64,000 nucleotides of DNA from positions 323,627 through 387,626 of the forward strand of contig NZ_FMWD01000004.1 of NCBI RefSeq assembly GCF_900102855.1, in the 5' to 3' direction. This document shows, piece by piece, positions 25,722 through 32,711 of this stretch. The notes beneath the pieces were generated by a model. The model did not search any database and was not told the origin of the DNA. It was given only the letters and a program-made list of their open reading frames with translations. The position numbers were made by a program, and so were the translations under genes. Position 1 is the stretch's first letter. Every line of letters begins with the position of its first letter. Source of the stretch: Thiohalomonas denitrificans. Its GTDB lineage: Bacteria > Pseudomonadota > Gammaproteobacteria > Thiohalomonadales > Thiohalomonadaceae.

Positions 25722-26495
25722 TCAGAAAATCTGGTTGGCCAGGATGTAGGTGGCTACCAGCATCAGGAAGATCGCAAAGCCGCGCTTCAGGGCATCGCCG
25801 GATATGCGGTGGGCGAAACGGGTGCCGACTACGCTGCCGGCGATGGCCACTGCGGTGAACACCGCCATCAGGCCATAGTCGATAGGGACATCACCCATGT
25901 AACCGGCAAAACCGGCGTAGGATTTGATCGAAACGATGGCCAGGGAGGTACCGATGGCCTGCTTCATCGGCAGGCGCGAGAGCAGCACCAGTGCAGGCAC
26001 GATGAGAAAGCCGCCTCCGACGCCCACCAGGCCCGTCAGCGCACCCACCACAATGCCGTGAACAGCGACATGGACAAGACAGCGACCGCCGGAGCAGACC
26101 TCGGCGGCTTCCACTACAGCAGCGCCGGCGGAGCGATGCGGGCGTGCCGGCTTGAGCATCTTCCAGGCGGCGGCATACATCACCAGGGCAAAAATGGAGA
26201 GCTGCACCACCACTGGTGTGATCACCCCCAATCGTGCGCCGGCGTAGGTACCGACGATGCCAAACAGCCCGAACACCGCGGTAATCTTGAGGTTCACGTT
26301 GCCCTTGAACCAGTGCTGCAGCGCCGTAATGGTAGCGGTGATCGCCACGATGCCGAGGCTCATGGCGATGGCGGACTTGGGCTCGACACTCAGCAGATAG
26401 AGCAGGGCGGGGGTGGTAATAATGGATCCCCCACTACCGAAGATACCGAGAACGATACCGGTGAAAAGGCCGGCGATAAGGGCGGAAAGCGACAT
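25722..26495 (-). CDS. TSUP-family (TauE/SafE) sulfur-anion permease
   Basis: A 257-aa membrane protein with about eight hydrophobic segments. The two family repeats are visible: GIVLGIFGSGGSIITTPALLY near the N-terminus and VGALTGLVGVGGGFLIVPAL in the second half. A loop contains EVCSGGRCLV with two cysteines on the presumed cytoplasmic connection. TSUP proteins move sulfite, thiosulfate, sulfoacetate or similar anions, or sulfur atoms. It is the first gene of the co-directional run ending at 17190, and a perfect 26-bp palindrome lies 17 bp upstream of its start. Confidence 0.9.
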   Translation of the reverse strand: MSLSALIAGLFTGIVLGIFGSGGSIITTPALLYLLSVEPKSAIAMSLGIVAITATITALQHWFKGNVNLKITAVFGLFGIVGTYAGARLGVITPVVVQLSIFALVMYAAAWKMLKPARPHRSAGAAVVEAAEVCSGGRCLVHVAVHGIVVGALTGLVGVGGGFLIVPALVLLSRLPMKQAIGTSLAIVSIKSYAGFAGYMGDVPIDYGLMAVFTAVAIAGSVVGTRFAHRISGDALKRGFAIFLMLVATYILANQIF

Positions 26496-26511
26496 GGGCG
26501 CGACTCATTTA

Positions 26512-26537
26512 TGTATTCAATAGTTCTATTGAATACA
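26512..26537. promoter_or_regulatory. Operator palindrome upstream of the TSUP gene
   Basis: TGTATTCAATAG and CTATTGAATACA are perfect 12-bp inverted arms around TT. The inner 22 bp match the site at 28829-28852 at 18 positions; only the central four bases differ. The place just before the TSUP start is right for a repressor. The likely binder is the ArsR-rhodanese protein encoded at 32712. Confidence 0.75.
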
Positions 26538-26613
26538 ATGAGCCTCCAGAAGTCAAGGGAATTTCTCCGGAAGAACTTGCTCCGTTCGCGCCCCAATCAG
26601 TGACCAACATTTA

Positions 26614-26650
26614 GCCGTCATTGCGAGGAGCCCCAGCGACGCGGCAATCT
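26614..26650. repeat. REP-like unit (CATTGCGAGGAGCCCCAGCG)
   Basis: Matches the inverted pair at 59659-59744 apart from a few bases. Sequences of this kind (GCGAGGAGC...AGCGACG...GCAATC) are widespread dispersed repeats in proteobacterial genomes. Confidence 0.6.
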
Positions 26651-26729
26651 GTGGGTTTTGGCAGCAGGAGATTACTTTGTCGACCGGGGCTCCTCCTGAA
26701 GAACTGAATGATTCACCCCTTGAATTTCG

Positions 26730-26785
26730 AACCACGGGGAACACGGGGGAGAAAAAACCAACAACTTTTTTTACCCCGTGGTTAC
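26730..26785. repeat. 9-mer inverted-array element, ACGGGG version
   Basis: ACCACGGGGAACACGGGG is followed 23 bp later by the inverted TTACCCCGTGGTTAC. It can fold as a hairpin with an A/T-rich loop region. A similar right end lies at 26914-26946. Confidence 0.6.
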
Positions 26786-27160
26786 CCGCTCTTCATTAAT
26801 TCAGGCCTGGACAACAGGGGGTACAGCTCGTAATGACAACGGGGCAAATTCATCGGGAGGAGCCTTAGCGATGCGACGAGTTCGGTGCTGTGGTTAAACC
26901 CGAACAACCTGTTTTACCCCGTGGTCCCCGTGTACCCCGTGGTTACAGTTCTTCATTGATTCAGGCCTGGGCAGCAGGGGGTACGGCTCGCAATCAGGAG
27001 GGAAATGCGTCGTTAATTCGAGTACATAGTGGCGGGCGGCGCTCCGCAATGACGGCCAAATGTTAGTCACTGTTTCGCGGCCAAGCGACGAGTGGGGCTT
27101 GCCATGACGGAAGTCATCCCGAAAGGGCGGTGAACGCAAGCCGGGAAAGGGGAAGTGGGT

Positions 27161-27799
27161 TTATGCTACATTTTTCAACAAACAGACCCCGAGAAATCCG
27201 CCCCAGGGCAACCGTTGCGGGGCAATCCGTTCCACCGCCCGCGAAAACGGCCCGCCGCTCGGCAGCAAGATGGCGCTGCCTGTCCGAAAATCGCTAACCC
27301 CCGGGAGAGGACGCACCCAGCGGCGCACGGCATCGACCGTATCCCAGCGGGCACCCCGGTACCCACCGCGCCCGGCTTTCTGCCAGTGCAGCAGGCTGTG
27401 CCGGTTGAGCAATCCCAGGATCACCCCGCGACGGCTGATCCGCCACAGCTCCGCCAGCGCCTGCTCCGGCTCGGGAACGAAGCAGAGGCTGGTGACCGCG
27501 GAGGCATAGTCAAACGCTCTGTCCGGGAACGGCAGTCGTTCGGCCGCTCCCAGAATATACCCACCCGCTTCGCCCCGCTCCCGGGCGAAGCGCAGCATCT
27601 CGAGCGAGGGGTCGAGGGCGGTGACATCGAGACCCGCGGCGGCGAAGGCACGGGAGAAATGCCCGGTACCGGCTCCCACGTCCAGCAGTGTGCCGGGTTG
27701 CGGACGCAGCAGCGCCATCATCAGTGTGAATTCCCGCTCTGCAATCCAGGCACCCCGGGGGGTCTGGTACCAGGCCTCATATTTCGTGGGATCGTACAT
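27161..27799 (-). CDS. Class I SAM-dependent methyltransferase
   Basis: A 212-aa methyltransferase beginning MYDPTKYEAWYQTPRGAW. Longer open frames to 27940 run through a dispersed repeat and were rejected. The SAM-binding loop is LLDVGAGTGHFSRAFAAAG, the acidic strand end TALDPS, followed by LPFPDRAFDYASAVTSLCFV, as in UbiE-like enzymes. The acceptor is unknown. It is separated from the desaturase-rhodanese gene by a 240-bp repeat element, and lies beside the arsenosugar-type cluster without being an ArsM (too short, no Cys triad). Confidence 0.82.
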   Translation of the reverse strand: MYDPTKYEAWYQTPRGAWIAEREFTLMMALLRPQPGTLLDVGAGTGHFSRAFAAAGLDVTALDPSLEMLRFARERGEAGGYILGAAERLPFPDRAFDYASAVTSLCFVPEPEQALAELWRISRRGVILGLLNRHSLLHWQKAGRGGYRGARWDTVDAVRRWVRPLPGVSDFRTGSAILLPSGGPFSRAVERIAPQRLPWGGFLGVCLLKNVA

Positions 27800-27814
27800 A
27801 TACAAAGGTTTTCG

Positions 27815-28056
27815 AACCGCAAAGGCGCAAAGAGCGCAAAGGAACCCCCGCATTCGCACCGCAGGGACACGGATACGCAGAGGTTGGCGGAGTTTGGAAT
27901 TCGCTGTCCCTCCGGGGTATCGCACAGGGTAATTTGACATGCGTAGCCCCGATGGAGCGCCAGCAAAATTCGGTAAGCAGCCAGTCTCTTTCTCCCTCAG
28001 GCCGAGAACGGGAATTCAACTCTGCGAATCTCCGCGCGCTCTGCGCCTCTGCGGTG
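27815..28056. repeat. 9-mer inverted-array element, GCAAAG version
   Basis: AACCGCAAAG, GCGCAAAG and AGCGCAAAG in tandem at the left, and the inverted CGCTCTGCGCCTCTGCGGTG at the right, bound about 240 bp without genes between the methyltransferase and the desaturase-rhodanese gene. It is structurally the same as the ACAGAG elements but with a different unit. Confidence 0.6.
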
Positions 28057-28067
28057 CAATCTCCTTA

Positions 28068-28805
28068 TCAGTTGCTCGACTGCGCCACCGGCTGAGCGGC
28101 GCCTTCAACGGGAAAACCGGCCTGCTCCCAACCAACCATACCGCCCTTGACCAGAATCGGCTCGGCGAACCCCTCGGCATCGAGCATCCGCACCGCTTGA
28201 GCCGAGCGGCGATCGGTCTTGCAGATCACCGCAATGGGGCGCTCCCGCCAGTCGGCCAGCTCCTCGAACCGTTGCTGCAATTGCGAAAGCGGCAGGTGGC
28301 GGGCGCCTCCGATATGAGCGTCCCGAAACTCCTCGTCGTCGCGCACATCCAGCAGCAGCGGCGGCTCCGGCGCGTCAAGGCGCGTTCCGGGTGAAATCGT
28401 CGACACCGCCACCCTGTCGTAGTCGCGGTCCGCGTGGTGCATACGATGCAGGCGCCACAGGACGGGGACCGCATGGAACATGACATGCTGCAGATAGATG
28501 GCGAAATCGAGCAGCAGCACCGCAAGCAGCACGACCAGAGCGAACGGCAGCTCGTAGTGGTGGAAAAGCCCCCAGCCGGACTGCTCGACAAACAGCGCCA
28601 TACCGACCGCCGCGGTGGGGAAAACGAACCGCAGCATCACGCTGTTGAAAACCACGATGCCGAGATTGGCCCGCCAGCGGCGGCCCTTCGCGAGCGACAG
28701 CGCCCGGCGCGGCGAGGCGATCTCCCATAGGGCCATCAGGCCGAAGATCCCCAAAAAAAAGCTCAACCGGATCGGCAACTCATGGCCCAGAATCCACTCT
28801 TCCAT
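28068..28805 (-). CDS. Chimera: truncated sterol-desaturase-type membrane domain fused to rhodanese
   Basis: A 245-aa protein. Residues 1 to about 135 match the N-terminal half of the fatty-acid hydroxylase/sterol desaturase family: hydrophobic segments, then LQHVMFHAVPVLWRLHRMHHAD with the first two histidine motifs. The third His cluster is missing. Right after RDYDRVAVSTISPG a rhodanese domain begins (PPLLLDVRDDEEFRDAHIGGARHLPL) with the active cysteine in AVICKTDRRSAQ. The di-iron site cannot be complete, so the membrane part is probably an anchor, or the gene is a deletion fusion. A palindrome like that of the TSUP gene lies 24 bp upstream. Confidence 0.82.
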   Translation of the reverse strand: MEEWILGHELPIRLSFFLGIFGLMALWEIASPRRALSLAKGRRWRANLGIVVFNSVMLRFVFPTAAVGMALFVEQSGWGLFHHYELPFALVVLLAVLLLDFAIYLQHVMFHAVPVLWRLHRMHHADRDYDRVAVSTISPGTRLDAPEPPLLLDVRDDEEFRDAHIGGARHLPLSQLQQRFEELADWRERPIAVICKTDRRSAQAVRMLDAEGFAEPILVKGGMVGWEQAGFPVEGAAQPVAQSSN

Positions 28806-28828
28806 CCCCCATCCCTCTTAGACTGATT

Positions 28829-28852
28829 ATATTCAATAGAATCATTGAATAT
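28829..28852. promoter_or_regulatory. Operator palindrome upstream of the desaturase-rhodanese gene
   Basis: ATATTCAAT and ATTGAATAT are perfect 9-bp arms around AGAATC. The same TATTCAATAG....ATTGAATA pattern lies before the TSUP gene. Both sites are within 25 bp of a start codon, so the two genes appear to share a regulator. Confidence 0.72.
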
Positions 28853-28903
28853 GGGAGAGCTCTTGTCAACCAGCACCGAGCCAATGGGCCATGCGACTTT
28901 CGC

Positions 28904-29122
28904 TCACGGCCGAATGACTCTGGCGCCGGCCTTCAACGCAAGCAGAACCACCGGGGTGCCATGCATGACCAAATCGAAGATATCGATGGGCCGCTCCAGG
29001 GTCCCGTCGCTGAGCATTTTGAGCTTCTCCCAGAGGTGGGGTTCGGGGACGAAAGGGGCCAGACCTAGCAGCAGAGCCCCGATGGAGAGGGGAACCCAAG
29101 GCAGACGGTCCAGCCATTTCAT
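28904..29122 (-). CDS. Small membrane protein of the arsenosugar-type cluster
   Basis: A 72-aa protein with two hydrophobic segments (WVPLSIGALLLGLAPFVP and GTPVVLLALKAG) joined by HLWEKLKMLSDGTLERPIDI. Its start overlaps the stop of the transferase gene by 4 bp. I recall similar small proteins next to the same radical SAM and transferase genes in other proteobacteria, sometimes labelled RND transporter without justification. The function is unknown; membrane anchoring of the pathway is possible. Confidence 0.7.
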   Translation of the reverse strand: MKWLDRLPWVPLSIGALLLGLAPFVPEPHLWEKLKMLSDGTLERPIDIFDLVMHGTPVVLLALKAGARVIRP

Positions 29123-29754
29123 ACTGCACTTACCTCTTTGTTGATACGCAGCGTGGCCGGTAAGTGGACCAAGTCTTCCGGGCGGTCGATGTCACTCTTG
29201 ACCGCCAACTCCCGCCACTTCCAGCCGAGTTGTTTCAGCCGCTGCCGGGTTTCGTCCAGCACGTGGGCGCTGCCCCAGCGAATATCGTCAAACAGCGACG
29301 GGTGCAGGCGACGGAGCCCCAGCAAATAGTAGCCGCCATCCAGCGCGGGCCCGAGAACGGCATCGCTGTCCCGAAGCGCCCCGAATGCCTCGACGAGGTC
29401 GCGCGGCTCCAGCGCCGGACAGTCGGTACCGATCAGCACTGCGGGTCCTTCGTCGAGCGCCGCTGCGAAGGCGTTTTGCATCCGCTCGCCCAGATTGTTG
29501 CCGCGCTGAGTGCAGAGAAGCATCTCAGCGTGCTCCGCACACTCGCTGAACAGGGGATGATCCGGATCGGGATGGCACCAAAGCTCGACGATTGCCCCGC
29601 CCTGCCCTGCTGTGGCAAGGGTATGCCAAAGCAGGCGGGCCTGAAGTGCGGCCGCGCCCTCGGCCCCGAGCGCGGGAATAAGACGGGTCTTTGCCCGACC
29701 GGGCACAGGCGCCTTGGCGAACACCAGCAGCCGATTGGCTGAGGTGAAGCTCAT
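29119..29754 (-). CDS. rSAM/selenodomain-associated transferase 1 (CofC-like nucleotidyltransferase fold)
   Basis: A 211-aa protein of the family known as rSAM/selenodomain-associated transferase 1, now linked to arsenosugar synthesis. ATG 29754 overlaps the stop of the GT2 gene (ATGA); the longer frame runs inside that gene. Motifs are LLVFAKAPVPGRAKTRL, RGNNLGERMQNAF, VLIGTDCPAL and GPALDGGYYLLGL, which fit an NTP-transferase fold. The genes on both sides overlap by 4 bp, so this is a tightly coupled operon. Confidence 0.88.
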   Translation of the reverse strand: MSFTSANRLLVFAKAPVPGRAKTRLIPALGAEGAAALQARLLWHTLATAGQGGAIVELWCHPDPDHPLFSECAEHAEMLLCTQRGNNLGERMQNAFAAALDEGPAVLIGTDCPALEPRDLVEAFGALRDSDAVLGPALDGGYYLLGLRRLHPSLFDDIRWGSAHVLDETRQRLKQLGWKWRELAVKSDIDRPEDLVHLPATLRINKEVSAV

Positions 29755-30413
29755 CGGTAGAGCCGCGCCAACCGCGCGGGACTGGCGCCCATGGCGTAGG
29801 CGAACCGCAGCCACCACATCAGCCCGATGGTGCGCAGAATTCCGTTCTGCTCCCAGCGGCGGCTGGAGGTAATCAAACGGGTGTTCAGACAGGCGGGCCG
29901 CCCCGCGGTGCGTTTGAGCAGCCGACTGAGGGCGATATCCTCCATCAGCGGCTGATCGGGAAAGCCGCCGATGGCCTCGAATAGAGACCGTCTTACGAAG
30001 ATCCCCTGGTCTCCGGTGGCGATCCCGGTCAGGCAGGAGCGGCGATTCATCAGAAACGCCACGAGTCCCAGCAGCGGGTGCCGTCCCGAGAGCTTCACGG
30101 CGAAGCGGCCCCAGGAACTTCCCGCCTGCGCGATTTCGCGATCCGCCTCCTCCGGCACCCGGGTATCGGCGTGCAGAAACCAGAGAACTTCGCCGCTTGC
30201 GGTCGCCGCCCCGGCATTCATCTGCCGTGCCCGTCCCCTGCCGCTCGCCATGACCCGGTCGGCCAGGGAGCGTGCCATCTCAACGGTGGCATCGCTGCTG
30301 CCGCCATCCGCCACGATGACCTCGCAGCCCCGCTCCCGCATCCCCTGCAGCGGCTGAAGGGTTTGCGCGATGGATTCGGCCTCATTAAGGGCCGGGATGA
30401 TGATGGAGAGCAT
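29751..30413 (-). CDS. rSAM/selenodomain-associated transferase 2 (family 2 glycosyltransferase)
   Basis: A 220-aa GT2 glycosyltransferase. It shows LSIIIPALNEAESIAQTL at the N-terminus, VIVADGGSSDATVEMA, the DxD-like segment FLHADTRVP and a C-terminal hydrophobic stretch. Family members cluster with the radical SAM protein found next upstream. The pair of transferases plus the radical SAM enzyme is the arsenosugar-type module. A 9-mer repeat element separates it from the radical SAM gene. Confidence 0.88.
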   Translation of the reverse strand: MLSIIIPALNEAESIAQTLQPLQGMRERGCEVIVADGGSSDATVEMARSLADRVMASGRGRARQMNAGAATASGEVLWFLHADTRVPEEADREIAQAGSSWGRFAVKLSGRHPLLGLVAFLMNRRSCLTGIATGDQGIFVRRSLFEAIGGFPDQPLMEDIALSRLLKRTAGRPACLNTRLITSSRRWEQNGILRTIGLMWWLRFAYAMGASPARLARLYR

Positions 30414-30456
30414 CCGAACCGTTCACCGCAGAAGCTTAAACAGAAGATCTTGGGGC

Positions 30457-30580
30457 AAACCGCAAAGACACCAAGAGCGCAAAGATGACCGTGTTCTAGG
30501 CACTGAAGACACCCATAAGTTTTTTGGTGCCGTCGCTGGTTCCTGGTTTTTCTTAGCGTCCTTTGCGTCTTTGCGGTGAG
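30457..30580. repeat. 9-mer inverted-array element, GCAAAG version
   Basis: AAACCGCAAAGACACCAAGA at the left (continuing GCGCAAAG) and the inverted CCTTTGCGTCTTTGCGGTGAG at the right lie between the radical SAM gene and the GT2 gene. No gene is seen inside. Confidence 0.6.
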
Positions 30581-30589
30581 AAATCCAGG

Positions 30590-31552
30590 TTAGCTCAAGG
30601 CACCCCCGCAGCTCGAGCCCTGCCCTGCGGTACAGCCGAAGCAGTGGTCGGCCACGGTGATCGGGTTGCCCGCCAGATCGAGTTTCGCCAGTTCGCTGAC
30701 ATGGGTTCGCTCCCGCCCCGCCGCGCGCAGGGGCAGGTGCAGCATCTGGTTGAAGTCGCAGTCGTAGAGCCAGCCCTGCCAGTCGACGCTGACCAGCGTT
30801 CGGCACATTACCTGCTCCAGGTTGCGAGTCTCGAACGCCTCCTGCAGCAGCTGCATGTAGGTCTCGAACCCCCCTTCGGAGATCAGGCGGCTGCCGAAGC
30901 GCTGAATGGGCAGATTGGTCAGTGTGAAAAGTTGGTTGAACACGACCCCGTACTGCTCACGCAACTGCTCCCGGTACTTTCCCTCGAGCGGCCCCTGGGG
31001 CGGCGGCAGGAAGGGGCCGGTCGGGTTGTAGACCAGGTTGAGTACACGTCCGCTATCTGGCTGGCCATAGCCCAGTGCGTTCAGCCGGCGCAGGCCACGC
31101 AGGCTGGCCTCGAACACGCCGCGGCCGCGCTGGCCATCGACGTTTTCCTCCAGGTAACAGGGCAGCGAGGCGATCACCTCGACCCGCTGCTCAGCCAGAA
31201 ACCCGGCAAGTGTCTCCTGTCCCGGCTCTTCGAGCACCGTCAGGTTGCAGCGGTCGATCACCCGCAACCCCAGGTGACGGGCCGCCGTCACCAGTTGCCG
31301 GAAATGCGGGTTCAACTCCGGCGCACCGCCGGTGAGGTCGAGCATGATGAAACGTCCGCTTTCCAGGCAGGTAATCACCTGGGTTACGATCTCCGCAGAC
31401 ATCTGCTCCTTCCGCTTGGGGCCGGCGCCCACATGGCAGTGCAGACAGGACTGGTTGCATCGGTACCCGAGGTTGACCTGCAGGGTATCGGGCTGGTCGC
31501 GTTGCAGTACGGGAAAGGCTCCGTTCTGAAGCAGCGGTAGCGTGGCAAGCAT
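30590..31552 (-). CDS. arsS: Radical SAM/Cys-rich (selenodomain) protein, ArsS-type
   Basis: A 320-aa radical SAM enzyme with the cluster motif YRCNQSCLHCHVGAGP and MLDLTGGAPELN. The C-terminal Cys-rich domain ends HCFGCTAGQGSSCGGALS; in some relatives the position in SSCGG is selenocysteine, but here the codon is TGC. ArsS proteins are proposed to act after ArsM in arsenosugar formation, adding a deoxyadenosyl group to methylated arsenic. No arsM lies in the window, so an arsenic role is by family only. It starts 2 bp after the TlpA gene ends. Confidence 0.88.
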   Translation of the reverse strand: MLATLPLLQNGAFPVLQRDQPDTLQVNLGYRCNQSCLHCHVGAGPKRKEQMSAEIVTQVITCLESGRFIMLDLTGGAPELNPHFRQLVTAARHLGLRVIDRCNLTVLEEPGQETLAGFLAEQRVEVIASLPCYLEENVDGQRGRGVFEASLRGLRRLNALGYGQPDSGRVLNLVYNPTGPFLPPPQGPLEGKYREQLREQYGVVFNQLFTLTNLPIQRFGSRLISEGGFETYMQLLQEAFETRNLEQVMCRTLVSVDWQGWLYDCDFNQMLHLPLRAAGRERTHVSELAKLDLAGNPITVADHCFGCTAGQGSSCGGALS

Positions 31553-31554
31553 GT

Positions 31555-32070
31555 TTAGTCGATTCTCAGATCGAGAACCGGCTCCAGCAGCTCCGGATCA
31601 CCCCACCCCCGACCGCCAATAGCCTGATAGACGATTCGACCTTCCGGATCGACAACAAAGGTGGAGGGCAGGCCACGCACAGGCCACTTTTCGGTTACCG
31701 CGCTGTCCAGGTCGAAAAGCAGGGGAAACTCGACCGGATAATTGGCAGTGAACTGGAACACGGTATCGACCGACTCGCCGACGTTGATGGCGAGCATCGC
31801 CACACCCTTTTCCCTGAGCCCTTCCCAGGCACGCTGCATCGAGGGCATCTCCTCGCGGCAGGGGGGGCACCAGGTGGCCCAGAAATTGATAATCACCGGC
31901 TGACCCCGAAAATCGGAAAGCCGGTAGAGATTCCCGTCCATATCCTCCAGGCTGAAATCAGGGGCGGATGGGCGCTCCTCGACGGAAGTGAGGCCCTGGG
32001 ACTGCGGAGCAGCCGCTGCCAACAGGGGCAGCGCCAGGATAAGGACGACGATTGCCAGTCGATGAAACAT
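31555..32070 (-). CDS. TlpA/ResA-type periplasmic thioredoxin, second copy
   Basis: A 171-aa exported thioredoxin. ATG 32070 has GGAGAG upstream at good spacing; the longer open frame was rejected. After the signal peptide (VVLILALPLLAAAA) come PDFSLEDMDGNLYRLSDFRG and IINFWATWCPPCREEMPSM with the active CPPC, then the cis-Pro region GLPSTFVVDPEG. It is only distantly like the TlpA at 23912. Its tight junction with the radical SAM gene suggests cotranscription, perhaps to keep the Cys-rich product or a partner reduced. Confidence 0.9.
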   Translation of the reverse strand: MFHRLAIVVLILALPLLAAAAPQSQGLTSVEERPSAPDFSLEDMDGNLYRLSDFRGQPVIINFWATWCPPCREEMPSMQRAWEGLREKGVAMLAINVGESVDTVFQFTANYPVEFPLLFDLDSAVTEKWPVRGLPSTFVVDPEGRIVYQAIGGRGWGDPELLEPVLDLRID

Positions 32071-32080
32071 AGTCTCTCCT

Positions 32081-32650
32081 TCAAATTTCCCGATCGGGGG
32101 CGCAGCGCATGTTTTCGAAGCGCAGGCGCCGCGATTCCTCACCCTGTCGCCAGTTCACCTCCAAATCGAAAGGTTCGCCGGGGGGCAAGCCGATGGTGAT
32201 CATACCCATATTCCAGTCGCCGGGCTGGAAGGTCTGAACCGTTGGAAACAGTGACCAGCGAAAGGCGATGCGCGCCCCCTGCCCGACACTCCGCTGTTCC
32301 CATTCGGCTTGCCAGTCCGACTCGAGGCGCAGCGGCCGGGGCTCACTGCCGACGGGAACCACACGCCAGTCGGCGAGGTCCAGTTGCATAGCTGCCGAAG
32401 CATCGGCACGGTTTCGGATAACGGCCTGAAACACACAATTTTGCGCTATTTGCTCGGCCTCCTCCGATCGAAAGCCGCGACCCTGAAAATAGGCACGGGA
32501 CTGATCCGGAAGTCGCTGATTAAAGGTAATCGAGGCGGCATCATCCTGCCACTCCCAGCCGGCGAGCCCGGTCTCCGGATTCACCCGCTGATCCGGTTGA
32601 GCGGCCACACCTGCCGTGACCAGGAGTGTAAAAGCGAGTACAAAGCGCAC
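32081..32650 (-). CDS. Exported protein of unknown function
   Basis: A 189-aa protein with a signal peptide (LAFTLLVTAGVAAQ). The mature part is rich in Trp, Glu and Arg and includes GLAGWEWQDDAASITFNQRL, a cysteine in IAQNCVFQAVIRN and a second in FENMRCAPDREI. The beta-strand pattern suggests a single extracytoplasmic domain with one disulfide. I recognise no family. It is the first gene of the leftward TlpA/radical SAM run and diverges from the ArsR-rhodanese gene, sharing a 61-bp promoter region with it. Confidence 0.72.
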   Translation of the reverse strand: MRFVLAFTLLVTAGVAAQPDQRVNPETGLAGWEWQDDAASITFNQRLPDQSRAYFQGRGFRSEEAEQIAQNCVFQAVIRNRADASAAMQLDLADWRVVPVGSEPRPLRLESDWQAEWEQRSVGQGARIAFRWSLFPTVQTFQPGDWNMGMITIGLPPGEPFDLEVNWRQGEESRRLRFENMRCAPDREI

Positions 32651-32666
32651 TACTGACCCTCGTGAT

Positions 32667-32680
32667 ATAGTTCAAACTAT
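32667..32680. promoter_or_regulatory. Palindrome in the arsR-rhodanese promoter
   Basis: ATAGTT and AACTAT are inverted around CA; the flanking TTCAAACTATTGA partly matches the TTCAATAG....ATTGAA operators at 26512 and 28829. It lies 31 bp before the regulator start and 16 bp before the divergent exported-protein gene, so it could serve autoregulation. Confidence 0.5.
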
Positions 32681-32711
32681 TGATTGAGGAGTTGAATGCA
32701 GAGAGAACAAG

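Larger units (their letters stand above)
26538..27160. other. Gene-free stretch with several dispersed repeats
   Basis: No credible gene. It holds a REP-like unit (26614-26650, GCCGTCATTGCGAGGAGCCC and onward, shared with 59659-59744), a 9-mer element of the ACGGGG version (26730-26785), the right half of another (26914-26946), and degenerate pieces (27047 onward) resembling 38820 and 59855. Confidence 0.6.

Noticed and set aside
30590-30640. Selenocysteine codon in the ArsS selenodomain
   Set aside because: The position in the SSCGG motif is TGC, not TGA, so no recoding is needed.
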